Source: Oecophyllibacter saccharovorans (GTDB lineage Bacteria; Pseudomonadota; Alphaproteobacteria; Acetobacterales; Acetobacteraceae). Taken from it: DNA of 64,000 nucleotides. Below the pieces are notes generated by a model that worked only from the letters and a program-made list of their open reading frames with translations, made no database searches and was not told the origin of the DNA. A program made the position numbers and the translations under genes. Positions 26,294 through 34,401 of this stretch are shown one piece after another. Numbering within the stretch: the stretch's first letter is position 1; every line of letters begins with the position of its first letter. Location: contig NZ_CP038143.1 in the NCBI RefSeq assembly GCF_006542375.1, forward strand, positions 1,426,001-1,490,000. The letters are read 5' to 3'.

Positions 26294-27085
26294 ATGACGC
26301 GTTTTGCACCAGGTGGCAGAAAATACCGGACTGATCCGCCGATCCGCATTTTCCAGAACAGGTTTCTGGAAAGCTTCACCCTGACGCCTTTCCGGGTTTT
26401 CTTCGCCTGCTGGCTGGTGATCCTGTGCCTGGCCTTCTGGCTGGCGGGCACGCAGGCGCTTTCCTGGCCTTCTCTTGTGCTGTGGTCGGTGGTGGGGTTC
26501 CTGATCTGGTTTCCGTGCGAATACGTCGTGCACCGTTACCCGTTTCACTGGCAGCCCAACCATCCGGCCCTGAGCCGGCTGGTCTATGTCATTCACGGCA
26601 ACCACCACATCCAGCCCAACCACCCGCTGCGCACGCTGATGCCGGTGGTGGTCTCGCTGCCGATCGGCCTCGGCCTGCTGGCGCTTTTCACGGCCCTGAT
26701 CGGCAGCGCGCGCGGCTGCAGCCTGTGGGCGGGGTTCCTGCTGGGCTACGTGGTGTATGACACCGTGCATTACGCCTGCCACAACTGGCCCATGCGCCGC
26801 GGCATCGCCCGCTGGGTGCGGCGCCACCACATGCTGCACCACTACCGCAATGAAGACACGAACTACCAGATCTCCTTTCCGCCCATTGATTACGTGATGC
26901 GCAGCCAGTTCCGCCGCACCGTCAGCGTGACGCATACGGTGCGCAGGCAGAAGGTGCAGAGCCAGCTCATCGGCACGCCTCCTGCGCCCCAATCCAAAAT
27001 CAAGCCCAAATCACAGATGCAGCTCAAGAGGCGACCGCAGAAGGTCGAGCCCGGCGTCATCCAGGAGAGCAAAGCTGGCTTCTGA
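26294..27085 (+). CDS. Fatty acid hydroxylase / sterol desaturase family membrane protein
   Basis: A 263-residue integral membrane protein with about four hydrophobic segments and the histidine clusters that bind the di-iron centre: HRYPFHWQPNH, HGNHHIQPNH, HYACHN and RRHHMLHHYRNED. Fatty acid 2-hydroxylases of this family hydroxylate the acyl chain of ceramide or other lipids. It starts at ATG 26294 after CGGAAG (a TTG 21 bases upstream is unlikely). The C-terminal 45 residues are basic and rich in Lys, Pro and Gln, and look like an added tail. It overlaps the next GT4 gene. It may modify sphingolipid or the lipid part of the capsule anchor; the substrate is unproven. Confidence 0.82.
   Translation: MTRFAPGGRKYRTDPPIRIFQNRFLESFTLTPFRVFFACWLVILCLAFWLAGTQALSWPSLVLWSVVGFLIWFPCEYVVHRYPFHWQPNHPALSRLVYVIHGNHHIQPNHPLRTLMPVVVSLPIGLGLLALFTALIGSARGCSLWAGFLLGYVVYDTVHYACHNWPMRRGIARWVRRHHMLHHYRNEDTNYQISFPPIDYVMRSQFRRTVSVTHTVRRQKVQSQLIGTPPAPQSKIKPKSQMQLKRRPQKVEPGVIQESKAGF
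27063..27068 (+). promoter_or_regulatory. Ribosome binding site supporting a CTG start
   Basis: AGGAGA sits six bases before CTG at 27075. No ATG, GTG or TTG occurs in this frame nearby until 27261, which is too far into the conserved domain. Confidence 0.55.
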
Positions 27086-28289
27086 CCGGCCCGAAGACGC
27101 AATCTGGCTGGATGGCCGCAATATCGGCCGCTCGGGGGGCACAGGCGTTTCCACCTATGCCCGCACCCTGGCAGACGGCCTTGCGGAACTCGGCCGCAAA
27201 CCTGGCTGGCTGCTGGACCGCCTTGAGCCTTCCACCCGTTACGCCAAATCCCCCACCGTCATGCGCGCCCTGGCCGGGTGTGCGCCCCCGCTCCAGCGCC
27301 ATGCTTCCCCAGGCTGGCTGGCCCGGGAGGCTGAGACAGCCGGGCAGGTGGCGGTTTGCGCGGATCTCTACCGCCTGGCGCATCTGCATTACCGCTATTA
27401 CGGCCGCCTGCTGACCCTGCGCGTGCCAAACCCGCCGCGGGTCATGCATTGGACCTACCCGCTGCCCCTGCGGCTGGCGGGCAGTGTCAACATCGTCACC
27501 ATTCACGATCTCATTCCCCTGACCCACCCGCAATTCTGCGGGATTTCCCGAAATCGTTTCGCCAGGCTGCTGCAGGTCCTGTGCCGGGAGATGGATGAGG
27601 TCGTGACGGTGTCAGAGACCGTCCGCGAAGAGATCGCCCGCTACCTGGCACACCCGGCCCGCAAGACCGTCAATCTTTCCCAGGGCGTGGGGTTCAGCGA
27701 GGCGGAGCGCTTCAGCTTTGCTGCAGCGCCGCAGATCGCCCCGCCCGGCGCTTTCGTGTTCTTCGGCCGGGTGGAGGGGCGCAAGAACATCGACCGCCTT
27801 CTGCAGGCCCATGCGCTGTGCGGCACGCGAACGCCCCTGGTCATTATCGGCCCTGAGGGCGAAGACCGGCCTGACTGCAGGCCGCGCGGCCCTTCAAGCC
27901 AGGTGATCCGCCTGCCCTGGAGCGCGCGCGCCTCGGTGATGCGGGCGCTCTCAGAAGCCAGGGGACTGCTGTTTCCCACCCTGGCTGAGGGCTTCGGGCT
28001 GCCGATCATCGAAGCCATGGCGTTGGGCACCCCTGTGCTGACCAGCCGCGGCGGCGTGACCGAAGAGGTGAGCGAGGGGGCAGCGCTGCTGGTGGACCCC
28101 TGTGACGTGGCGGAAATTGCTGAAGGCATCCGCCAGCTTGACGCCCTTGCAGAACAGCCCCAGGCCCTCGCGCGCTGGCAGGAACGCGGGCGGCGGCGCG
28201 CGGCCGGTTACGGCATGGAGGCGCATCGCCGGCGCCTGAAGCAGTTTTATGGCCGCTGGGTGTCTTTCGGCCCGGATCATGGGGCGTGA
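27075..28289 (+). CDS. GT4-family glycosyltransferase, probable CTG start
   Basis: About 404 residues if translation starts at CTG 27075. The N-terminal motif WLDGRNIGRSGGTGVSTYARTL (in pieces: LDGRNIGRSGGTG and VSTYARTL) lies upstream of the first ATG at 27261 and matches the N-terminus of the GT4 paralogue at 8389, so the ATG start would remove a needed beta strand. Later blocks are MHWTYPLPLRLAGS, IHDLIPLTHPQF, FFGRVEGRKNIDRLLQAH and EGFGLPIIEAMALGTPVLTS. It overlaps the hydroxylase gene by 11 bases. The frame is open throughout. It probably adds a sugar to the surface polysaccharide; donor and acceptor are unknown. A sequencing error near 27080 is the main alternative. Confidence 0.85.
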   Translation: MASDRPEDAIWLDGRNIGRSGGTGVSTYARTLADGLAELGRKPGWLLDRLEPSTRYAKSPTVMRALAGCAPPLQRHASPGWLAREAETAGQVAVCADLYRLAHLHYRYYGRLLTLRVPNPPRVMHWTYPLPLRLAGSVNIVTIHDLIPLTHPQFCGISRNRFARLLQVLCREMDEVVTVSETVREEIARYLAHPARKTVNLSQGVGFSEAERFSFAAAPQIAPPGAFVFFGRVEGRKNIDRLLQAHALCGTRTPLVIIGPEGEDRPDCRPRGPSSQVIRLPWSARASVMRALSEARGLLFPTLAEGFGLPIIEAMALGTPVLTSRGGVTEEVSEGAALLVDPCDVAEIAEGIRQLDALAEQPQALARWQERGRRRAAGYGMEAHRRRLKQFYGRWVSFGPDHGA

Positions 28290-28303
28290 TCCCGTTCTGG
28301 GGC

Positions 28304-29755
28304 TTACCTGCCTTCGATCTCGCGCAGGATGGCCTGGTACAGCCCGGCAGGCGTCAGGGTGACGGGGTGCGCTGAGTGCGGGGTGGTGACCGTTTGGCCC
28401 TTGCTGAAACGCAGCATGACATAAGGGGTGTGGCGCGCCGGCTGGGGGGCACGCGGGTCAAGCGGCGCAAGGGCCGGACGGTGATCGCCGAAAAAGACCA
28501 GCAATGCTTCCCGCCCGCTTGCCGCCAGCGCCTGGGTGAGCGTTTCCAGCAGCCTGGCGCCATTATGGGCGTGATGGTGCCAGGCCGCCCTGCCGCTTGC
28601 CTGCCCCGCGCGCCCGGCAGCCCAGGGGCCGTGATTTTCCATCGTCACCGTGTAGCAGAACACGGGCCCATCCCGGTTGATCTCTTCGGCCAGGCGTCTG
28701 CCGAGGGCCTGATCGCTGACATAAGGCCCGTTTCGATCAGCCGGGGTGAAAGCGGTCTCGCTGACCATCTCCGTGAAGCCGAGCTCAGGCATCAGCCCGA
28801 TGCGGTTGTAGAAATGCAGGTTGTGCGGGTGCAGGAAGAGCCTGCGGCCGTAGAGATGGCGCAGGCGCCGGGGGAGGGCGCAGGCGCGATCCCGGGTTGC
28901 GGTGAGGAAGGGATCATAACGCCTGAACCCCAGCTCTTCCTCGCTTCTGCCGACCAGCACGCCGTATTCGCTGCGCATCGTGTAGGCCCCGAACCCGCTG
29001 ACTTCCAGCTGCCCCCATTGGAGGGCCTGGCCCTGGGCGCGTGCAAGCTCGGCAAAGCCTTCCCGGGCCGGGACGATGTCAGCGGGGTCGGCAAATGATT
29101 CGCACTGCACGACCAGGACGATCTCAGGCGCTTCGGGCGCCAGGGAAGCTGGCAGGGCGCCTGCTGGGGGCGGAAGGGTCTCGTGCCGCCAGTGCCAGCT
29201 GTAGAGCAGCAGGGCCGGCAGCAGCCCGAACTGCCCGACAGTCGCGTGCAGCTCGGGCCGGGGGGCGAGCCTGCGGGCCATGGAAGGCAGGGTGAAATGC
29301 AGCACGGCAAGGCTGGCCCCCATGAGGGCTGCGCCGATCAGGCGCGGGGCAAGCGCTGGGGAAGACTGCCAGATGACCAGCAGGATCAGCCCTGCCAGGC
29401 CCGGCACCAGCAGCAGGCGCGTCGGCAGGGGGATGGCCTGCAGGTAGAAGCGCGGATAGCGGAAAAAGGCCGGGATGACGGCAAGATCGGTGAAAACGAA
29501 CGGCTCGCTCAGGAGACGGTTCTTGAGGTTGGAGCCGAGGACCAGCACCAGCAGGACGACCGCGGTCAGCAGCAGGGCCAGCAGGGGCGCGCCGGTCAGC
29601 ATCAGCAGCAGGCCCGACAGGGCCAGGACGGGCAGCCAGCGTGCCGGCAGTCCCGCAAGCCCGCGCAGCAGGCGAGCAGGGCGGGGGCGGCAGAAAAGAT
29701 CGCAGAGTTCTCCCAGAAGAAAAGTGACGCCGAGCATCAGAAAAAGGACGGACAT
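28304..29755 (-). CDS. LtaS/MdoB-like membrane phosphotransferase (alkaline phosphatase superfamily)
   Basis: A 483-residue protein with about four to five N-terminal membrane segments (residues 1-150) and a large soluble domain of the sulfatase/LTA-synthase type. Metal-site motifs are all visible: VVQCESF (Glu), GAYTMRSEYG (candidate nucleophilic Thr), TMENHGPW (His) and FFGDHRP (Asp and His). Relatives transfer phosphoglycerol or phosphoethanolamine from phospholipid onto surface glycans on the periplasmic side. In a capsule region this suggests phosphoglycerol or phosphoethanolamine decoration. A plausible GGAAGAAAG site precedes the ATG at 29755. It converges with the GT4 gene at 27075 and diverges from galE. 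Confidence 0.78.
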   Translation of the reverse strand: MSVLFLMLGVTFLLGELCDLFCRPRPARLLRGLAGLPARWLPVLALSGLLLMLTGAPLLALLLTAVVLLVLVLGSNLKNRLLSEPFVFTDLAVIPAFFRYPRFYLQAIPLPTRLLLVPGLAGLILLVIWQSSPALAPRLIGAALMGASLAVLHFTLPSMARRLAPRPELHATVGQFGLLPALLLYSWHWRHETLPPPAGALPASLAPEAPEIVLVVQCESFADPADIVPAREGFAELARAQGQALQWGQLEVSGFGAYTMRSEYGVLVGRSEEELGFRRYDPFLTATRDRACALPRRLRHLYGRRLFLHPHNLHFYNRIGLMPELGFTEMVSETAFTPADRNGPYVSDQALGRRLAEEINRDGPVFCYTVTMENHGPWAAGRAGQASGRAAWHHHAHNGARLLETLTQALAASGREALLVFFGDHRPALAPLDPRAPQPARHTPYVMLRFSKGQTVTTPHSAHPVTLTPAGLYQAILREIEGR

Positions 29756-30058
29756 TTCTTTCTTCCAGTTTTTCTCCCCGGATTGTCAGACCCTGCCGCG
29801 GCAGGGGAAGCCTGCGTAGCGGAAGGCCGTACGGGATCACGACGGTTATGGCGGATGGGCCTGCCTTCTGTCACCCTGCCTGGGCGGGACGGAAAAATTA
29901 AAAAGTCTTTTCTTTCGGGCTTAACGGAAAATTGGCGTATTTCACGGCAATACCCTAACCTTGAAAGGCCATTGCTCAAGCGCCTTGAGCCTTCCTGTCA
30001 TACTGCCATACTGCGTATGGAAAAGCCCTTTGTCCCGAAACAGTTGCGTGGAACTTCC
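29756..30058. other. Divergent intergenic region (LtaS-like gene / galE)
   Basis: About 300 bases with no convincing gene. The 29880-29960 part is AT-rich and the likely promoter area. The galE frame is open across it but has no good start there. Confidence 0.4.
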
Positions 30059-31051
30059 ATGAAATGTCTTGTCACCGGTGGCGCCGGTTTTGTCGGCAGC
30101 CATGTGGCCCTCAGCCTGCTCGATGCCGGTCATGAAGTCACAATCCTCGATGACCTGAGCACCGGCTACCGGGAAGCTGTGCCGGCCCAGGCCGATTTTC
30201 ACCAGGTGGACCTGGGCGATGCGCAGGCCACCAGGAATGTGGTGGAAAGCCAGGACTGGGACGCCGTGCTGCATTTTGCCGCCCTGTCGCTGGTCGGCCA
30301 TTCCATGCAGAAGCCTTATTATTATCTGGGCCGCAATACCCAGACCTCGCTCAACCTGATTGAGGCCTGCGCCACTTCGGGCGTCAAGCGTTTCGTGTTC
30401 TCCTCCACCGCCGCCCTGTTCGGGGGCGAGGACCGCACGCCGCCCATCGCCGATGACGCCGAGATCGATCCCGGCTCGCCTTACGGGGAGAGCAAGTTCT
30501 TCATCGAGCGCGCCCTGGTCTGGGCGGACCGCATTCACGGCATGCACCATGCCTGCCTGCGCTATTTCAATGCCGCCGGCGCCGATCCCCAGGGCCGCTC
30601 GGGCGAAGCGCACCAGCCTGAAACCCATCTGATCCCCCTGGCCATTGACGCGGTTCTCGGCCGCAGGCCCGGGCTGAAGCTGTTCGGCAATGATTATCCG
30701 ACCCGCGACGGCACCTGCGTGCGCGATTATATCCATGTCACCGACCTTGCAGACGCCCATATCCGCGCCATCGGCCAGCTGGGGGACCGCTCGGTCACCT
30801 ACAACCTGGGCAACGGGCGCGGCTTCACCAATCTCGAGGTGATCGAGAGCGTCGGCCGCGTGGCCGGCCGGCCCGTGCCCTGGGAGTGGGCGCCGCGCCG
30901 CGAGGGCGATCCCAGCGTTCTGGTCGCCGATTCGTCGCGCATCCGCCGCGAGACGGGCTGGACGCCGCGTTATGCCGAGCTGGACCAGATTGTCGAAACG
31001 GCCTTCCGCTGGCGGGAAGCGCATCCGCATGGCTTCAGCGCGCCGGCCTGA
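30059..31051 (+). CDS. galE: UDP-glucose 4-epimerase
   Basis: A 330-residue short-chain dehydrogenase/epimerase. The N-terminus MKCLVTGGAGFVGSH is the NAD-binding Rossmann motif; the catalytic set is SSTAALFG and the Tyr/Lys of YGESKFF. Other GalE features are YFNAAGADP and DYIHVTDLADAH. It interconverts UDP-glucose and UDP-galactose. The start at 30059 gives the normal N-terminus; an ATG at 30017 and a far longer open frame upstream are not supported by a ribosome site or similarity. It heads a run galE-kpsC-kpsS-GT4, so it probably supplies UDP-galactose for the capsule. Confidence 0.93.
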   Translation: MKCLVTGGAGFVGSHVALSLLDAGHEVTILDDLSTGYREAVPAQADFHQVDLGDAQATRNVVESQDWDAVLHFAALSLVGHSMQKPYYYLGRNTQTSLNLIEACATSGVKRFVFSSTAALFGGEDRTPPIADDAEIDPGSPYGESKFFIERALVWADRIHGMHHACLRYFNAAGADPQGRSGEAHQPETHLIPLAIDAVLGRRPGLKLFGNDYPTRDGTCVRDYIHVTDLADAHIRAIGQLGDRSVTYNLGNGRGFTNLEVIESVGRVAGRPVPWEWAPRREGDPSVLVADSSRIRRETGWTPRYAELDQIVETAFRWREAHPHGFSAPA

Positions 31052-31066
31052 GCCAGCGGGGGATAC

Positions 31067-32986
31067 GTGTCCATCAAGCCGCTTCTGCGCCTGCCTGAAA
31101 CCCGTCCGCTGGCTGAAGGGTCCGGGCCTGGAGAAGACCTGACCCCACACCCGCCTGTTTCTCATGGGTCTGGCTCTCACGAACCTGTCTCGCTGGCGCG
31201 CATCTGGCAGGCTGGCGTAGGGGGCGCGTTCTGGGCGCCTGAGCCCGGAGGGGAAAGCCCCCTTCCGCCCATCGTGGTCTCACTGGGCGAAGACCCGGAA
31301 GGGGCGTGCGCGCTCAGCATGCAGGTTCTCCAGCTGCTCGGGCGCACCGGGGTGGAGGCTGCGGAGGTGGGGGTCGTCTTTCCCGAGCCCGGCCCCTTCG
31401 GGCATGTGGGCCTGCGTGAGGCGGCCAGCTGGCGCGGGCTTGCACAGGCCCTCAGGCGGGCGGGTGTGCGGTGTTTCGTGGCGCCCTGTGCGCCGCAGCC
31501 GCTGCTGCAGGCGGCCCGGCTCGTCCTGGCCGGCAGTGCGGAAGATCCGTTCGCCCTGTTGGGCAAGGGCGCGGGCCTGCCCGTGTGGGTCCTGCAGGAA
31601 GAGGGTCTTGCCGAGCTGGAACTGGAGGCGGCGGAGCGCATCAACGGCGCTTTCCGCTACCGCCACCCCGTGAGCGGCGCGCCCGTGCCGCCTGGCGAGA
31701 TGCTGGGATACCTGCGCCATTACAGAGCTTTGCTGCAGGCCAACCGCCGGATCGGCGCGTGTTACGGCATGGCGTGGTGGAAGCGGCGGCGCATGCGCGC
31801 TTTCCTGTTTCAGGGCGCTGGTGAAGCGCCGCCGTTCCACTTCAGCGGCCGGCGTGCTCTTGAAGCTGCGCGCAGACGGGGTGGGGCGCTGGCCGTATGG
31901 GCCGCCAAAGTGACGCCGGGCCTTGAAGCGCGGGCGCTGTCGCTGGGCGTGCCCCTACTGCGCATCGAGGACGGCTTCATCCGCTCGCTGGGGCTTGGCA
32001 GCGGCTTCCTGCCGCCGTGCTCCATCGTCTGTGACGGGCGCGGCAATTATTTCGACCCGTCGCGCCCCAGCACGCTGGAGCATATTCTGGCCACTGCGGA
32101 TTTCACGCCTGAGCTGCGCGGGCGTGCCGCACGGCTTGTGGAGCGGCTGAAGCGCGAGAAGGTCTCGAAATACGGTGCTGGGAGCCAGTCCAGCCAGGGG
32201 GAGGCTGGAGACCGTTTCACCGTGGACCGCGCGCGCGCCGCAGGCAAACCGGTCCTGCTGGTGCCGGGGCAGGTGGCCGATGACCTGTCGGTGCGGCTTG
32301 GCAGCGGCGAGGTCAGGGACAATCTGGCCCTGCTGAAAGCCGTGCGTGCGCAGCATCCTGAGGCCTGGATCGTCTACCGCCCCCATCCCGATGTGGAGGC
32401 AGGCCACCGCCACGGCGCCCTGGCCGACAGCGAGGTGCTGCAGCATGCAGACCAGATCGCGCGCGGCGGCACGCTGGTCGAGCTGCTGGAGCAGGTGGAC
32501 GCGGTGCACACCCTGACCTCGCTGGGCGGTTTCGAGGCCTTGCTGCGGGGCCTGCCGGTCACCACATGGGGCACGCCCTTCTATGCCGGCTGGGGGCTGA
32601 CCACCGACCGCGCGCCCATCCCGCCGGGCCGGGGGCGGGCGCTGACCCTGCTGGACCTTGCTGCTGCCACACTGCTGCTCTATCCCCGCTACCTGGACCC
32701 CAGGACGGAGCTGCCGTGCACCCCTGAAGTGCTGCTGGACCGCCTTGGCGAGCCTGACCTGTGGCAGCCGGGGCTTGCCATGCGGCTGCGAAAGGTTCAG
32801 GGACAGGTGAGCCGCTGGCTCGGGCGCCGCAAGGTGCGCCTTGGCAGGCGGAAGCGGCCTGGGGAGACCAGGGAAGGGGGGACACGCGCCCCTGAATTCT
32901 GCTACCATGAGGGGCGCGTTCCTGAAGGCGGACGCGACAGGGCCCGCCCGCAGGCCAGGGGCCCCCAGGAAGGGGAGGGAGCGTGA
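31067..32986 (+). CDS. kpsC: KpsC-like capsule beta-Kdo transferase with degenerate N-terminal half
   Basis: A 639-residue protein, GTG start. The C-terminal region (about 215-600) is a clear KpsC transferase domain: LRIEDGFIRSLGLGSGF, FDPSRPSTLEHIL, LLVPGQVADDLSV, YRPHPDVEAGHRHG, GGFEALLRGLPVTTWGTPFYAGWGL. Normal KpsC (about 675 residues) has two such transferase units that lay down alternating beta-Kdo linkages on a lysophospholipid primer. Here the first about 215 residues keep only the end of a unit, including the inter-domain WKRRRMRAFL block, and lack EDGF.RS. A basic tail follows the domain. It ends in a four-base overlap with kpsS. Transfer by the second unit is likely; alternating synthesis is doubtful. 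Confidence 0.85.
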   Translation: MSIKPLLRLPETRPLAEGSGPGEDLTPHPPVSHGSGSHEPVSLARIWQAGVGGAFWAPEPGGESPLPPIVVSLGEDPEGACALSMQVLQLLGRTGVEAAEVGVVFPEPGPFGHVGLREAASWRGLAQALRRAGVRCFVAPCAPQPLLQAARLVLAGSAEDPFALLGKGAGLPVWVLQEEGLAELELEAAERINGAFRYRHPVSGAPVPPGEMLGYLRHYRALLQANRRIGACYGMAWWKRRRMRAFLFQGAGEAPPFHFSGRRALEAARRRGGALAVWAAKVTPGLEARALSLGVPLLRIEDGFIRSLGLGSGFLPPCSIVCDGRGNYFDPSRPSTLEHILATADFTPELRGRAARLVERLKREKVSKYGAGSQSSQGEAGDRFTVDRARAAGKPVLLVPGQVADDLSVRLGSGEVRDNLALLKAVRAQHPEAWIVYRPHPDVEAGHRHGALADSEVLQHADQIARGGTLVELLEQVDAVHTLTSLGGFEALLRGLPVTTWGTPFYAGWGLTTDRAPIPPGRGRALTLLDLAAATLLLYPRYLDPRTELPCTPEVLLDRLGEPDLWQPGLAMRLRKVQGQVSRWLGRRKVRLGRRKRPGETREGGTRAPEFCYHEGRVPEGGRDRARPQARGPQEGEGA

Positions 32987-34401
32987 AACGCGAGAAAGCA
33001 AGTCCGGTGAATGACAATTTTACGGCGCCGTCGCTCCCGTCCTCTTCAGTTTCAGGCCCTTCAGGTCTGCCCGCGCGTGAGAAACCCGTTCTGGCGGAAG
33101 GGGAACTGCCCCCGGACTGGGACAGGGAGCTTGAGGAGGAGGGACGGCCTGTCCGGAACTTCCTGCTGCTCCAGGGGCTGATGGGCCCTTTCTTCCAGTG
33201 GATGGGCGAAGGGCTTCGCCGGCGGGGCCACGGGGTGTGGAAGGTCAATTTCAACGGCGGCGACGAGCAGTTCTGGCAACTGCCCAACGGCATTTCCTAC
33301 ACCGGCACGATGGAGGAATGGCCCCAGACCCTGCGCACAATCCTCAAGCAGCATGAGATCACCGATGTCCTGCTGTTTGGCGATTGCCGCCAGCAGCACC
33401 GGGTGGCCACGGCCCTGTGTGCCGAGCTGCACATTCCCGTCCATGTGTTCGAGGAAGGCTATATCCGCCCTGACTGGGTGACGCTGGAGCTGGGCGGCGT
33501 CAACGGCCATTCCACCCTGCCGCGCAATCCGGACTGGTACAGGCGCACCGCTGCCCGCCTGCCGCCCCCGCCGCCCCACATGAAGGTGCCTTCCTCCTTC
33601 CGCCGCCGCGCCTGGGAGGGGGTGGTCTATAACACGGCAACCATTCTGGGCAAGAGGCGCTATCCCCACACGCTCAACCACCGTCCCTGGCCACCATTGG
33701 TTGAAGGCGTGGGCTGGCTGCGCCGCCTGGCGCGCCGCGGCAAAGCCCGCAAGCGCAGTGCCAGGCTGCTCAAAGAGCTTCAGGGGCGGGAATACATGCT
33801 TTTTCCCCTGCAGCTCGATGCCGATGCGCAGGTGCGCCTGCACTCGCCCTTCAGTGACCTGCGCCAGGCCATCCGCCTGGTGATCGCCTCCTTTGCCAAC
33901 CATGCGCCTGCCGAGCAGCTGCTGGTCATCAAGGAGCACCCTCTCGATAACGGCGTGCGCAACTGGCGGAAATACGTAGCGCGGATCGCAGCGGAATGCG
34001 GGGTTGCCGAGCGCGTCCGTTACATGGAGGTGGGCGACATCGCCCTGGTGGTGCAGGCGGCGCGCGGGCTGGTGACGATCAACAGCACCACCGGCACCCT
34101 GGCGCTGGCTTCAGGCGTGCCGGTGATCACGCTGGGCCATGCGGTCTATGACATGGCGGGCATCACCTATCAGGGATCGCTGAACACTTTCTGGAACGCC
34201 CCGCCTCCGCCTGACGAAGAGACTTTCGGCGCGTTCCGGCGCGTCCTGATCGAGCGCTGTCTGATCCCGGGCGGGTTTTTCTCCGATGCAGGGCTGAGCA
34301 AGCTGGTCAATGCCGCCCTGGTCAGGCTTGAAAAACACTGCCCCTTCACCTTCGCGGCCAAGTCGCAACGCCAGATGGCGCAGCGGGAGGCGGGCGAATG
34401 A
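32983..34401 (+). CDS. kpsS: KpsS-like capsule polysaccharide biosynthesis protein
   Basis: A 472-residue cytoplasmic protein of the KpsS/LipB family. Matching blocks are FLLLQGLMGPFF, VWKVNFNGGD, LLFGDCRQQH, VHVFEEGYIRPDW, LQLDADAQV and the C-terminal LVTINSTTGTLAL. KpsS adds the first Kdo to lyso-phosphatidylglycerol, making the primer on which KpsC acts. The GTG start at 32983 has a strong GGGGAGGGAGC site and overlaps kpsC. The first about 55 residues are Pro/Ser-rich and extra compared with the core. The stop overlaps the next GT4 gene (ATGA), so the three are coupled. Confidence 0.9.
   Translation: MKREKASPVNDNFTAPSLPSSSVSGPSGLPAREKPVLAEGELPPDWDRELEEEGRPVRNFLLLQGLMGPFFQWMGEGLRRRGHGVWKVNFNGGDEQFWQLPNGISYTGTMEEWPQTLRTILKQHEITDVLLFGDCRQQHRVATALCAELHIPVHVFEEGYIRPDWVTLELGGVNGHSTLPRNPDWYRRTAARLPPPPPHMKVPSSFRRRAWEGVVYNTATILGKRRYPHTLNHRPWPPLVEGVGWLRRLARRGKARKRSARLLKELQGREYMLFPLQLDADAQVRLHSPFSDLRQAIRLVIASFANHAPAEQLLVIKEHPLDNGVRNWRKYVARIAAECGVAERVRYMEVGDIALVVQAARGLVTINSTTGTLALASGVPVITLGHAVYDMAGITYQGSLNTFWNAPPPPDEETFGAFRRVLIERCLIPGGFFSDAGLSKLVNAALVRLEKHCPFTFAAKSQRQMAQREAGE

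Noticed and set aside
29183-30058. Long N-terminal extension of galE
   Set aside because: It would overlap the LtaS-like gene on the other strand and is Gln/Gly/Arg-rich noise; GalE starts normally at 30059.
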